From contig NC_034016.1 in assembly GCF_000346465.2 (NCBI RefSeq), forward strand, positions 5,316,031-5,380,030: a stretch of DNA of 64,000 bases. Direction: 5' to 3'. Of this stretch, positions 1-10,933 are shown one piece after another. The translations under genes and the position numbers were made by a program. The notes beneath the pieces are model-generated. The model did not search any database and was not told the DNA's origin. It worked only from the letters and a program-made list of their open reading frames with translations. Positions within the stretch are counted from its first letter, which is position 1, and each line of letters opens with the position of its first letter. Source of the stretch: Prunus persica (lineage: Eukaryota > Streptophyta > Magnoliopsida > Rosales > Rosaceae).

Positions 1-41
1 TGAGTCAGCTTTCCCAATTAATTCCCAATTTTGATCCAAGC

Positions 42-251
42 ATGCTTAAACCAAGAATTAGCCAAAGCCCCAAAAATCCAATGTCTGACAAAGCTAGCTG
101 CTCTGGAGGTGATGTGAGATCCCTACATTTGGAGGATGATACTGCCAAAATGGGGAAACATCAGCCAGATGAAGAGAAGGAAGAAGAAAAAAGAGATGAA
201 GAGAAGGAAGAAGAAAAGGAGAAAGAAGATGAAGAAAAGCATGACGACAAG
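42..251 (+). CDS. Acidic/charged exon upstream of the transposon protease
   Basis: An open frame from an ATG at 42 ends at a good donor (caag|gtatgt at 251/252). It encodes about 70 residues and finishes in a strongly charged Glu/Lys/Asp stretch (residues ~43-69) likely to form a helix or coiled coil. Such charged segments often precede the Ulp1 domain in transposon ORF2 proteins. I could not find a phase-compatible acceptor joining it to the exon ending at 788, so it may belong to the same transcript or to a broken one. The true start may lie before the window. Confidence 0.45.
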
Positions 252-591
252 GTATGTTCACATAACTTTGCCTTTTTTATTTGTTTTTCAAAATTTCAGA
301 CGTCGATATTTTTATTTAATCCGTCGTTTGTTTAAAACTTAGACGGCGGACTTTTTTTAAGACGTTATAAAATATTTAAACGACGGTTTTTGCACCGTCG
401 TTTAAATGGTTTCAGACGACGCTTTATTAATAAAACCGTCGTCTTTATTGAATTACCACGACAGTTTTTTCACCGTCGTTTAAATCCTTTTAAAACGACG
501 TTTTATTCCTTAAACCGTCGTCTTTATTGAATTACCACGTCATTTTTTTTATTTCTTTAAACAAGTTATTGAAGTTGGTGCTTATTCAAAT

Positions 592-1963
592 ATGGAGGCG
601 CCATCTTCTTTAAAAACCCTTTGTCGTTTTGTGGAAACGACACTCCTGCCTGAGGATAAGACACTCCAATTTACAATTGATAAGGAGGTGTTTGGTGGTG
701 AGCGCGATACCTTCCTCCTGCCTAAAGATATTACACAATTTGCAGGCATGGAAGAAATTGGAGCTACTGTATTGGCTGTATATATGAGGTTTGTACTTCT
801 AAGATAATAACTCGTTGGTTTATATATTGCGTCGTCTTAACTAACTAACCACGTCGTCTTAACTAACTACCGTCGTGATAAATATATTATAACGTCCTTA
901 TCTCTTTCAGTACGTCGTGTGAAATATTATAATACGTCGTTTTTTTATACATAACCGTCGTGTTTGTTTTTGCTGACTTGTTTATATCATTTTATGTATT
1001 TAGGTACTTACACGATGTTTTGAAAGAAGCCAATATGTGCAGCATGGTTGGCTTTATCGACCCTGCTACAGTTAGTGCCAACTCTGGCACAATAACTGAA
1101 AGATCACGACTCGTAGCAGCTCGACTTCAGAAGACAGACGGTGAACAGATTTTCATGATGCCTTACAATCCAGGGTTAGTCTCCTTAGGATTTTGTTTTT
1201 ATGATTTTCAATAAATGACAGCTTATAAACTAACCACGTCGGTGTTTTATTTTATTTAGTCGTCTGAAACTACTAACCACGTCGGTAGTTATTTATCGTC
1301 GTGAGACAGCTATAATGTCGTCGATTGCTACTTTATTTCGTCGTGTGAAATATTATAATACGTCGTTTTTGTAAATAACCGTCGTTTTTATATTAATTTT
1401 GTGCAGCCGTCATTGGATTTTGCTGATTGTAAGAGCAAAGAGAGAAACCGTCTATTTTCTGGATCCTCTGCCAGGAAATCGTGTGGTCGATGAAGAGGCC
1501 AAAAACATCGTGAACAGTGCTTTAAAAATATATAATACCCACATAGCCCGTGCAGGACGTAAAAATGTAATTTGGAAAACTCTCTCAGGCACACCAAAGC
1601 AACCCAGCAATGTCGAATGCGGGTACTATGTGATGCGCTTCATGAGGGACATCATCATGGATCCTTCCTTGGGGTTTGAGAATAAGGTAAGAAGAAATTA
1701 TCTTCATACATTTCACGTCGTTTTTTGTATTATCAACGACGGTCATGTAAAATTAACATCGTTGAATGGATATACTACGTCGGTTATGAAAAATATCGTC
1801 GTCTGTGATTGAATTTCTTTTTATTTATAAACCCTAATAGTCATTGTTTATGCAGTATGCCAAGGGAAACCAGGAAGCTTCATACCCCCAAGAAGCCATT
1901 GATGAAGTCCGGAATGAATGGGCAGAGTTTGTTTTCCAAATTATTAAACAGGGCAATTATTGA
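592..1963 (+). CDS. Ulp1-type (C48) cysteine protease of CACTA element
   Basis: Exons read in phase: about 592-788, 1004-1174, 1407-1686 and 1856-1963, all GT-AG. The joined product contains the Ulp1/SENP catalytic centre: His in the RHW motif at the start of exon 3, Asp in YFLDPLPG, and Cys in ECGYYVMRFMRDI, so the triad is present. The last exon gives a 35-residue helix-like tail ending in KQGNY and a stop. C48 proteases cleave SUMO-like tails; plant CACTA and Mutator elements often carry such ORFs with unproven roles. The first exon probably starts earlier than the ATG at 592, since no good acceptor fits just upstream. The introns are full of the element's own cgtcgt repeats. Coding capacity looks intact in this part. 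Confidence 0.75.
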
Positions 1964-1989
1964 ACACTTGATATTTATGTATAATGTAC

Positions 1990-3160
1990 AAATTTTCTCT
2001 ATAATATGTAATGTAAAAATTTGTTGAGGTTTTCTTAAATTAAAAAAAAACAAACATACAAATTGCTTAACCGACGTGTAATACTTTTCCAACGACCTAA
2101 TAAAGTCAAAAACCGTCGTATTTTGTTGTTTCGTGTTTTAAACAAATACGACGTAAAAATATAGTTAGACGACGTTCTTTGAACAATTGAGTCGTTTATG
2201 GTTTACAACATCTTCAATTTCTTAAGGGTTCAGGGTATCATCGACGACGTTTATGTAACGACAGCGGTTAAGTCGTTGATATATATATTTTACGTCGTAT
2301 AGTTAAATAGCCGCCATGGTTTCTCATTTTAACGACGTCATTTTAACGACTTAGTAGTCTATTACAATTTACAACGTCTACAATTTATTAACACCGACGT
2401 GGTTTGTTGTTGTGGTAAGAATATTTTATTATTTTTATATCAAAATATTCAAAATAAATTTAAAATAAATCAGAAAATTGAAAAGTCAACTCCTATGAAG
2501 TCATTGATATATTTTCTTCCACATAAACCTTGAAAAAATTCATTTTGAATAACAAAAATTTAAAATGACCATCCAAAACAAAATTGTTTTGATGAGTCAT
2601 AAAATCACTTCTAGTTTTATGGTTTAGGGTTTAGAGTCTAGGGTTTAGAGATTAGGGTTGTTATTTATTGGGGTTTATTTTTAAAGTATAATTTTTGGGT
2701 AGTCTAGGGTATATGTTAGGCTTTAAAACCATAAAACCTTTTATAAACTTAATTTTTTAAATTGTATAATTTAGTTTTATGGGTTTAGGGTATTAATTTT
2801 TAACGACGGTGGTTGCGTCGTGGAATACATATTTTACGTCGTACAGAAAAACATACGACATGGTTTACGCTTTAAACGACGTCATTTTAATATGTAAGTC
2901 GGTTTATATAATTTACAACGTCTTTAATTTCTTAACACCGACGTGGTTTTTCAGTCGTCGTTATATAAAAAATTCAAAATAAATTTAAAATTAATCCGAA
3001 AAATGAAGCTTCAAAATGAACGGCCTTATGTTCTTAATCCGAAAAATGAAGTTTCCGTCGTGGAATATTAAATTTACGTCGGTACGTGTAGAACTTTCGC
3101 CTTGGTTTTTCTTTCGACGTTTTAAAACGCGCGAACTCTAAAAATTTTCGCGCGACCTAA
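1990..3160. repeat. Internal cgtcgt/acgacg repeat array and AT-rich spacer
   Basis: The interval between the protease gene and the transposase leader has no gene. It is dominated by short motifs (acgacgt, ccgtcgt, acgtcgt) in both orientations, separated by AT-rich DNA. A degenerate telomere-like run (tttagggtttag type) lies at about 2625-2660. These motifs match those near the right terminus and are presumably transposase-binding repeats of the element. Confidence 0.6.
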
Positions 3161-3239
3161 ATTTTTTTAGATTTGGCTCTTGTTCTTATACTTCGAACCC
3201 TGAAACCTAAAATTTTCAGATTTTGCGCGACATAACATT

Positions 3240-3320
3240 TCGCTCTCTCACTTCTGCTCTAATTAAAAGTTGCACTCTCCAGGCTCCGTCGAATCTGTGA
3301 GCTCGTCCAACCTGTAAGTA
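3240..3320 (+). promoter_or_regulatory. Probable 5' leader of the lost transposase gene
   Basis: A pyrimidine-rich leader with repeated ctct runs ends in a good donor (cctg|gtaagt-like, about 3312-3318). It lies just upstream of the first small ORF of the transposase region and looks like an untranslated first exon. This is inference from composition and splice signal only. Confidence 0.35.
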
Positions 3321-3456
3321 CAAACCCTATCTTCCCCTTGTAAATTCATTGAATGATATTAGGTTGTTTTGTTAAAGGGTTTTATGTGTATGCTTTGCGA
3401 TCTGTTAATAATGTGCTTATAGGTATGGGTTCATGGATTTTCTGTTTAATGGGTTC

Positions 3457-3568
3457 ATGACAAGATCAAATAAAGGTGTACTTTTGCTGGAAATCAACAC
3501 AAAAAGACACAGATCACCAACTTCCAAATGATTTCCAGCAAAAGTACACCTTTATTTGATCTTGTCAT
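3457..3568. repeat. Perfect 40-bp inverted repeat with 32-nt loop
   Basis: Left arm 3457-3496 is the exact reverse complement of right arm 3529-3568; the spacer is 3497-3528. The right arm is the beginning of a small ORF whose ATG is at 3528-3530, so the left arm is antisense to that translation start. A transcript through here would fold into a long hairpin. Confidence 0.9.
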
Positions 3569-3692
3569 TTTCCGTTATGGAGAAAATGATGGGGAGCAAA
3601 TAGTATCTACGAAGGAAGAAACTGATAATGAAGATGGGGATTCGAGTGATGATTCTAGTAACGATTCGAGTTATATTAGGTTGTTTTGTTAA
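3528..3692 (+). CDS. Small acidic ORF, remnant N-terminus of transposase
   Basis: An ATG at 3528 opens a 54-codon frame closing with TAA at 3690-3692. The product has a Ser/Asp/Glu-rich middle (motif DGDSSDDSSNDSS), as seen in the N-terminal part of plant CACTA TNP2-like proteins. The last codons run into the second copy of the 104-bp duplication, which supplies the stop. I read it as a truncated transposase N-terminus, not an independent gene. No other family is recognised. Confidence 0.4.
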   Translation: MISSKSTPLFDLVIFRYGENDGEQIVSTKEETDNEDGDSSDDSSNDSSYIRLFC

Positions 3693-4188
3693 AGGGTTTT
3701 ATGTGTATGCTTTGCGATCTGTTAATAATGTGCTTATAGGTATGGGTTCATGGATTTTCTGTTTAATGGGTTCATGGATTACATTATCTGTTATGTTGAA
3801 TTGGGAATGGATTTAATTTTGTCGTATCTTTTAATCACCCTATGTTATGTTGAATTGGGAATGGATTTATTGTTTTCATGCTTGGTTTCATGTATATGTT
3901 GGTTTCTTGCTTGGTTTCATATATATGTTGTGTTCTTAATGGGTTTTGTGTTCTTGAAAATAAACTGAGATACGACGAATTTTAAGGCATACGACGACGA
4001 TTACACGACGGTGTTTTTAAACTACCGTCGTTGTATTACTTATACACGACGGTTTTTTCATAAACCGTCGTTTGTATTACTTATAATAGACGACGTCTGT
4101 TGAAAATCCGTCGTTTGTATTACTTATGAGCTTTATTCTTTAAGTTTCCATTTTAAATTATTTCTTATGTTTATCTTCTATATTTAGG

Positions 4189-5056
4189 ACCGTAATGCTT
4201 GAATTTTTCGTGTCATGTAGGCAACATATGATTCACATCAAGACTGCTTATCCAAAATTTAGAAAGAGAACAAAGTGGCTGCAGGATAAGCACAATAGCA
4301 CTTTCATTCAATGGCTACGCTTCAAGGTATATATTGTTGAATAACATATTTCTCTTTTAATTTTCTTCTTATTTATATGTTAGATTGAATTAAGATATGA
4401 TTAATTTGCAGGTTCAAAGTGAACTTGAGGAAGACAATCATGGCGTATCAGAAAATTTAAGGTGGCTAGCAGCTGGTCCAAACATGTCAGTGCCATTATA
4501 TAGGAGCTATCTTATTAAAGGTATTAAATTCAATATCAAGGCACAAGATGATGTGCGGACAACTCAAAATAGTGGAGTTTATTTACTTGCACATACCATG
4601 CAAGTTGCTAGTGCCAAGGATAAAAACCCAATTCTCTCAAATATGGGTTTCTATGGTGTCATTCAAGAAATTTGGGACCTTGACTACCAAAAGTTTACAA
4701 TCCCAGTCTTTAGGTGTGATTGGATAGATAGTTCTGGTCTTGTAGTCGACGAACTTGGATTTACCCTTGTAGATTTGAGTAAAATTGGACATAGGAATGA
4801 CCAATTTGTTTTGGCTTCTCAAGTCAAACAAATATTTTTTGTTGACGACCCGATGCATCGTGGTTGGTCGGTAGTGTTATCAATGCCTAATAGAGAATAT
4901 AATGATGTTATTGGTGATGAAGTCTTAGGTGATGTGATAATTGAGTGTGAGCCATTTACTAGAGGGATGCCAAATGTTGACACATTTGATGAACTGGTGG
5001 GTGAGTTAGGCGGTCAAAATATTCGAGATGGGTGTGAAGATATATGGATTGAATGA
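4189..5056 (+). pseudogene. CACTA transposase C-terminal region (DUF4218-linker plus DUF4216)
   Basis: Two exons, about 4189-4326 and 4412-5056, join in phase (ttcaag|gtatat donor, ttgcag acceptor). The first includes EFFVSCRQHM and HNSTFIQWLRFKV, the segment that follows DUF4218 in plant CACTA transposases. The second is a DUF4216 domain: RSYLIKGIKFNIKAQDD, GFYGVIQEIWDLDY, VFRCDWID, GFTLVDLSKIG and QVKQIFFVDDP occur in the usual order, followed by an acidic tail and a stop at 5056. The Tnp2 catalytic part that should precede it is missing, so this is the tail end of a transposase gene. DUF4216 has no known activity. Confidence 0.7.
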
Positions 5057-5126
5057 TGCTTATGTAATTGGCAGTGTATGACATTAATTTTGTAATATAT
5101 TGTAATGTGATTTCTTCACTTTCTAC

Positions 5127-6668
5127 GTTCAAATAAAACACGACGTTATTGTGAACCAGTTATTCAGCATATTTACCGACGTCTTAAAGCAATGTAACAA
5201 TGAAGAACCACGACGCTATTGTGAAGCAATTATTCAGGATATCACGTCGGGGAAGGATTAAGAACCGCCATGTAATTCAAAATAACACGACTCCAATCCC
5301 ATAATACCGACGTCTAAAAAACGAGATATATAATCTGAACGTTAAAAAATACGACGTCATCATACATTTTCCACGTCGCAAGTTCTTTTATAAACGAAGA
5401 GGAACGAAATGAATTCCGACGGAAATTCATTATAACCGCCGTCTAATAACAATTAAACGACGTTATTTGTAATACGGCTCTCATCATAATCAACGCCGTC
5501 TATATGTTCTGTAATACGGCTCTCATTTATTTGGAACCGACGTTGTTTAGAAGTTCAACGTCGTCTATATTATTAAGTGCGTCGTGAGTAATGATGATAG
5601 ATATAAATACAACGTCGACTATATAAATGCCACCGACGTTGTTTCGCATTTCAACGTCAACTGTATAAATACATACGTCGTAAATAATGACACTGACAAC
5701 TATTTCCACGTCATCTTTTTTAGAAAAATCGAAGTGGAAAATTTATTTCACGACGGTTGTTTGTAAATAAGAGACGTAGTATATTTCAATAACGTCGTCT
5801 TCTCATGTATTTAAAGACGTCATATTTTTTCTTGTCGTGTAAATTATATTTAACGGCGTAGTATTTTAGTTGTCGTCGTTGTATGTATATCTTGCGGCCT
5901 TGTTCTTTTAACATGTGTCATATTTTTCCTTTTTAACGACGGTGATTTGTTTGAGTTGGTCGTCTATTCTCATCCTCGACTATTTTCTAGAACTTTAGCA
6001 GACTAAACACGTCTGTTTTTATTGTTTTCCAACGTTGTTTTATTTAACAACGTCTAATATTTATCGTCGTTGTTTGTTTCTGAAAATATGACGTATAAAT
6101 TTTGTAATACGACTCTCATATATTTGTAACCGACGTTGTTTCGTTTTTCAACGTCTACTCAATAAATACATACGTCGTAAATAATGACACTGACAACTAT
6201 TTCCACGTCATCTTTTATCGAAAAATCGAAGTGGAAAATTAATTTTACGACGGCTGTTTTTATATATGCAACGTAGTAGGTATCAATAACGTCCTCTTCT
6301 AATGTATTTAAAGACGTCAAATTTTTTATTGTCGTGAAAATGATATTTAACGGCGTCGTTTTTTTATTTCCGTCGTTGTATGTCTATCTTGCGGCCTTGT
6401 TCTCTTAATATGTGTCATATTTTTCCTTTTTAACGACGGTTTTTTTAGAGAGTTGGTCGTCTATTCTCATCCTCGACTGCTTTTTTAGATCTTTTTGCAG
6501 TACAAAGACGTCGTTTTGTATTTGTTGATGACGTTGTATATTTTAACAACGACGGTGATTTAGCGTCGTGGTATATGAGGGAAAAGATGACGGTAGATTC
6601 CACGACCATTGAAAAATCGAATACACGACGGTGATTTACCGTCGTCTTTTTGCTTTTTTGTAGTAGTG
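5127..6668. repeat. Right subterminal repeat region of CACTA element
   Basis: Dozens of acgacg, cgtcgt, acgtcgt and ccgtcgt motifs lie in both orientations up to the terminus at 6668. Motif density rises toward the end (for example 6420-6650). In En/Spm-type elements such repeats bind the element's own regulatory protein. No gene is present. Confidence 0.75.
5634..6500. repeat. ~370-bp diverged tandem duplication in subterminal region
   Basis: Segment about 5634-6000 recurs at about 6130-6500 with an offset near 499 bp. Shared anchors include the run around 5669-5712 versus 6168-6211 and the tcttgcggccttgtt block at about 5890 and 6388. The copies differ by scattered substitutions and small indels. 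Confidence 0.75.
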
Positions 6669-6955
6669 TTAAGGCCATTTTTCACTGGGCTAGACCCAGT
6701 TGGTTTTTGTTTTTAATGTTCTCTAAATACTTTTTATGTCTAGACATGGATTGAAAGAAAAAGAGGAAGATTGTGACAACTCTAGTTGCAATAGAATTAG
6801 AGAAACAGGAGCAAGAAATCTATTATGATCCCCTCAATGAGAACAATGTAGATCATGGCAATATTGATACCCTTGTCGCATCAGATTAATGGCCTACATG
6901 TAGGAATAATTTGACTATTGAGATGTTTAATGACTGGATGTCAAATAGAGCAACA
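6669..6955. other. Short spacer, possible remnant of a PIF/Harbinger gene
   Basis: Between the CACTA terminus and the Copia LTR there is no intact gene. From an ATG at about 6746 a frame with an early stop reads lysine-rich then acidic, and a second frame near 6918-6955 reads IEMFNDWMSNRAT-like, vaguely similar to N-termini of HARBI1-type transposases. The similarity is weak and from memory. Confidence 0.25.
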
Positions 6956-7236
6956 TGTTAAGAATATTTATTATTCTATTTATTATGTTTATGTTTATCT
7001 GGTTAAGTTGTGGAAGTCCTATTCTTTGGGGACTTGGTTGTTTAGTTGCTAGTTAATATGAGAGTCCAAGATGTCATGGAGTCATGGTTTAGTCGTGCAG
7101 TAGTTGTTCATATTATTTAGCTAGTTGCTTTGTTAGTTTGCTCTTTAAGTTGTATTTAGTATTCAAGTTTAATGTGAAGAGAAGTTTGAATTCTACAAAT
7201 ATGTTCTTGGTTCTTCACTTGTTTCCTTATTTTGCA
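6956..7236 (+). repeat. Copia 5' LTR
   Basis: About 281 bp, starting TGTTAAG and ending TTTTGCA just before the primer-binding site. It matches 10582 onward with a few substitutions. Confidence 0.8.
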
Positions 7237-7323
7237 TAATCTGGTATCAGAACCCCCACTGGGCTTGACGTATAAATTATCAAAGAGTAGCATCAGCGTT
7301 TCTTGCCCTAGCAAGTGTCAAAG

Positions 7324-10300
7324 ATGTCTGATAGAGAACCTGAGAATTTTGTGCAACTAGCAATCCCTTGTTTTGATGGTCATTACGATCATTAGAGCAT
7401 GCTCATGGAGAATTTTCTGAGATCCAAGAAATATTGGGATCTAGTGGGAACATGCATTGTCAAACCAAAAGGCGAGCTGACACAAGCATAGCAAAAGAAG
7501 ATAGATGGACTAAAGTTGAAGGACCTGAAGGTGAAAAATTACTTGTTTCAAGCCATTGATCGAGCAATTTTGGAGACCATTCTCAGATACTTCAAAGCAA
7601 ATTTAGGACTTAATGAAGAGGAAGTTCCAAGGCTCAACTAGAGTGAAGCGTGCATAGCTTCAAGCTTTGAGGAGGGATTTTGAGACCCTTCAAATGAAAA
7701 ATGGAGAGCATGTGACAGATTATTTTGCAAGAACCATGAGGATTGCAAATAAGATGCGAATCCATGGTGAAGCGATAGAAGATGTAGTCATTGTTAAGAA
7801 GATCCTACGTTCTCTGGCACCCAAATTTGATTATATTGTTTGTTCAATCAAAGAATCACATGACTACAGAGCTCCTTGCTAGTCTATGAACATAAATTCA
7901 ACAGAAGCACGACAAAAGAGCACGCGTCAACCCAAGCTACTGGGATGACTAGTCATACTAAAACCATAGGTTCAAGAGGAAGAGGTCGTGGCAGAGGCAG
8001 ATGACAAGGATATAAAGGAAATCGAGATGGAAACAAACAAAAGGGAGCAACTGCTAAGAAGTCTAATGATCAACAATCCTCAAACTCTCATAGTAGAGGG
8101 GGAGGACGCAAACAACAGAATATCAACCGTCAACAGAATGACAAGGCCAACATTCAATGTTTCAGGTGCCACAATTTTGGTGACTACCATTCAGATTATT
8201 ATACAAGGCTAACAAGGCCAACGTTCAGTGTTTCAGGTGCCATAATTTATGATCCTGCAAGAGGTGCGATTGCACAGGTTGAGGTGACAACTAACAGGTT
8301 GTTTCAGTTACAAATCAAGAATATCCATCTGGTTTGGTGGCCAAGGTGACTGGTCTGACATGGCTTTGGCACTTTAGTTATGGCCATTTAAATTTCAATG
8401 GGCTTAAGACACTTTATCATAAGCAGATGGTGACTGGTCTACCTATGGTCACTCCTCCCGCCAAAGTATGTGAAGAGTGTATTGTTGGCAAACAACATTG
8501 TGATCAATTTCCCAAAGGCAAGGCATGGAGAGCTGAGAAGCTGCTGGAGCTGATACACTCTGGTTTATATGGTCCCATTAACCCAACATGATGGAAAAAA
8601 TAAATACTTTATTTCTTTTATTCATGATTTTAATCGGAAAACCTGGTATATTTTTTGCATGTGAAATCTGAGGCTTTTAAAGCATTTAAAAGTTTCAAGG
8701 TTCATGTTGAAATTGAAGTTGGGAGAGCCGTTAAGACACTTCTTACATATCATAAAGGAGAGTTCTGTTCAAAAGAGTTTGAAGTTTTTTGTGATGAGCA
8801 AGGCATCCAAAGGCAACTGACAGTAGCCTATACACCCCAACAAAATGGGGTGTCAGAGATAAAAAAAAAAAACAGAACCATTCTCAATATGTTGAGAAGC
8901 ATGCTAGCGAAAGGGAAAGTTCCAAAAAATTTCTGGCATGAAGCAGTGAATTGGAGTGTTCATGTATTGAACAGAAGTCCCATTTTTTTTGTTCAAAACA
9001 TGACACCAAAAGAAGCTTGGAATTGACAAAGACCGTTTGTAGATCACTTCAAAATTTTTGATTGCATTGCATATGCATATGTACCTAATGAGAAGAGGAA
9101 GAAATTTGATGCCAATGGCGAAAAATGTGTTTTTCTTGGCATAAGTGGCCATTCCAAATCCTATAGGTTATTCAATCCAATCACCAAGAAGATTGTCATC
9201 AACCGAGATGTAATTTTTGATAAGGAAAACACGTGGAATTGGATTGAAAGTTTCTCATAGCAACAACTCATTCCTGTAATTTTTTATGAAGAAGAAGAAA
9301 AGAAGGTTGACCCGTCATACATACATCATGACCAATCAAACATGCAACTGCAACAACTAGCCCAACAACAACAAGTAGCTCAACAACAACAACTGTCAAT
9401 TAATTCCAGCGAAAATCATCAAGGCGAGGCATCTAGCCTATGGTCCCGACGCTTGAGGAAGAGGCCAACATGGATAATAGACTATGAGGTCAGTGGTGTT
9501 GTTCAATCTGATGATGACGATGACATGATTGCACATTTTGCCTTGTTTTCGTATTATGATCCAATAAGTTTTCAAGAAGCTGTGAAGGAACCAAAGTGGC
9601 AAAAGGCCATGGACGCAGAAATCAGGGCCATTTAGAAAAATGAAACATGGGTTCTGATAGACCTTCAAAATAGGCAGAAAAAGATTGAAGTGAAATGGGT
9701 TTTTAAAACCAAGCTAAATGAAAAGGGTGAGATAAACAAGCACACGGCTCATTTGGTAGCAAAGGGCTACAAGCATGAGTTTGGTGTTGACTACAAGGAG
9801 GTGTTTGCACCAGTTGCAAGGATGGATACAATTCGCCCTGTTCTTTCCATGGCTGCTTAAAACTCGTGGCTAATTTTTCAATTGGATGTAAAGTCAGCAT
9901 TTTTGCATAGGGAGTTGGAAGAAGAGGTTTATGTTGAGCAACCTCCTGGATACATGCAACATTGGAAGGAGAAAAAGGTATATAGATTGAACTAATCACT
10001 CTATGGGCTGAAACAAGCACTTAGAGCTTAGTACAACCGCATAGATGCTTACTTTGCTAACCAAGGCTTTCACAAGTGTTCATATGAACATACTCTCTAT
10101 ATTAAAGTTGGAAAAAATAAAAAGATTCTTATTGTATGTTTATATGTTGATGATTTGATCTACACAGAGAGTGATAAGGCTATGTTTGATCAGTTTAAAA
10201 ATTCCATGATGACTGAGTTTGACATGTCAAATCTTGGGTTAATGCACTAATTTTTGGGCATTGAAGTGAATCAATCCACTGCTGGAATTTTAATCTCACA

Positions 10301-10519
10301 AAAGAAGTATGTTCAAGAAGTTTTGGACAGGTTTCATATGAATGTGAAATCATCATATGAAGTATGTCCTAAGGATGATGTTATTGATCTGATTTATTGT
10401 AAAAGTGAGGACCAAATTGTTGATATTTTTACCAAGCGTCTCAAGTTGCCACTTGTGTACGTGAAATTGAGAAATATATTGGGAGTTAGTTCTTCGAAGG
10501 ATGTTGCTCGTTGCCCCTG
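7324..10519 (+). pseudogene. Copia gag-pol remnant
   Basis: From an ATG at 7324 the gag (UBN2-like) reads through several stops; the DYFARTMRIANKMRIHGE segment at about 7718-7775 is characteristic. GAG-pre-integrase lies at 8334-8591 (LWHFSYGHLNFNGLKTL, CEECIVGKQ). The integrase core part is at 8655-9026 (YTPQQNGVSE, NRTILNMLRSML). Reverse transcriptase lies at about 9540-10345 with FQLDVKSAFLH, SLYGLKQ and YVDDLIY, the metal-binding aspartates being present. Then the frame jumps to the RNase H tail (DQIVDIFTKRL) near 10400. Stops occur in every domain and the protease region is hardly recognisable, so this is a dead polyprotein. Confidence 0.8.
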
Positions 10520-10581
10520 AAGGTTGAAGAATTGAAGTTTTACCTTTAAACTGATTGTCTGCAGAACACTTTAAGGGAGGT

Positions 10582-10933
10582 TGTTAAGAATATTTATTAT
10601 TCTATTTATTATGTTTATGTTTATCTGGTTAAGTTATGGAAGTCCTATTCTTTAGGGACTTGGTTGTTTAGTTGCTAGTTAATAGGAGAGTCCAAGATGT
10701 CATGGTTAGTGACTACATGTCATCGTTTAATTGTGCAGTAGTTGTTTCTATTATTTAGCTTAGTTGCTTTGTTAATTTGCTATTTAAGTTGTATTCAGTA
10801 TTCAAGTTTAATGTGAAGAGAAGTTTGAATTCCACAAACACATTTTTGGTTGTTCACCTATGTCCTTTTTTTCAACATCTTACCAAATTCCACAAATACC
10901 TTATTGGTTCTTCACCTGTTTCCTTATTTTTCA
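10582..10933 (+). repeat. Copia 3' LTR
   Basis: Starts TGTTAAG right after a purine-rich tract. It is longer than the 5' copy because a segment near the end (aattccacaaa...ttcacct) is present twice. The end is placed at about 10933 by analogy with the 5' copy. Confidence 0.7.

Larger units (their letters stand above)
3356..3776 (+). repeat. 104-bp direct duplication flanking an inverted repeat
   Basis: The sequence at 3356-3459 recurs at 3673-3776 with a constant offset of 317 bp and essentially no differences by eye. Between the two copies lie a 40-bp perfect inverted repeat and a short open frame. The arrangement suggests a tandem duplication or template switch within the transposon leader. 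Confidence 0.85.
1..6668 (+). mobile_element. CACTA (En/Spm) DNA transposon, right part, left end outside window
   Basis: The right terminus at 6654-6668 reads ttttttgtagtagtg, which is the reverse complement of a CACTACTACAAAAAA terminal repeat, the CACTA signature. The element holds a Ulp1-type cysteine protease gene, a remnant transposase leader and DUF4216 exons, all on the + strand, plus long tracts of short cgtcgt/acgacg motifs typical of CACTA subterminal repeats. The Tnp2 transposase core is not visible between 1964 and 4188, so this copy is probably non-autonomous. The target duplication cannot be read because the left end lies before base 1; the three bases after the terminus are tta. 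Confidence 0.85.
6956..10933 (+). mobile_element. Ty1/Copia LTR retrotransposon, degenerate
   Basis: Two LTRs beginning TGTTAAGAATATTTATTATT lie at 6956-7236 and about 10582-10933. A primer-binding site (tggtatcagaa, 7242-7252, initiator-Met tRNA type) follows the first and a purine tract (aagggagg, about 10573-10580) precedes the second. Inside are gag, GAG-pre-integrase, integrase and reverse transcriptase in Copia order. Many in-frame stops and a deletion between RT and the end of RNase H make it inactive. The 3' LTR has a small duplicated end, so its limit is approximate, and I could not read a clean target duplication. Confidence 0.85.
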
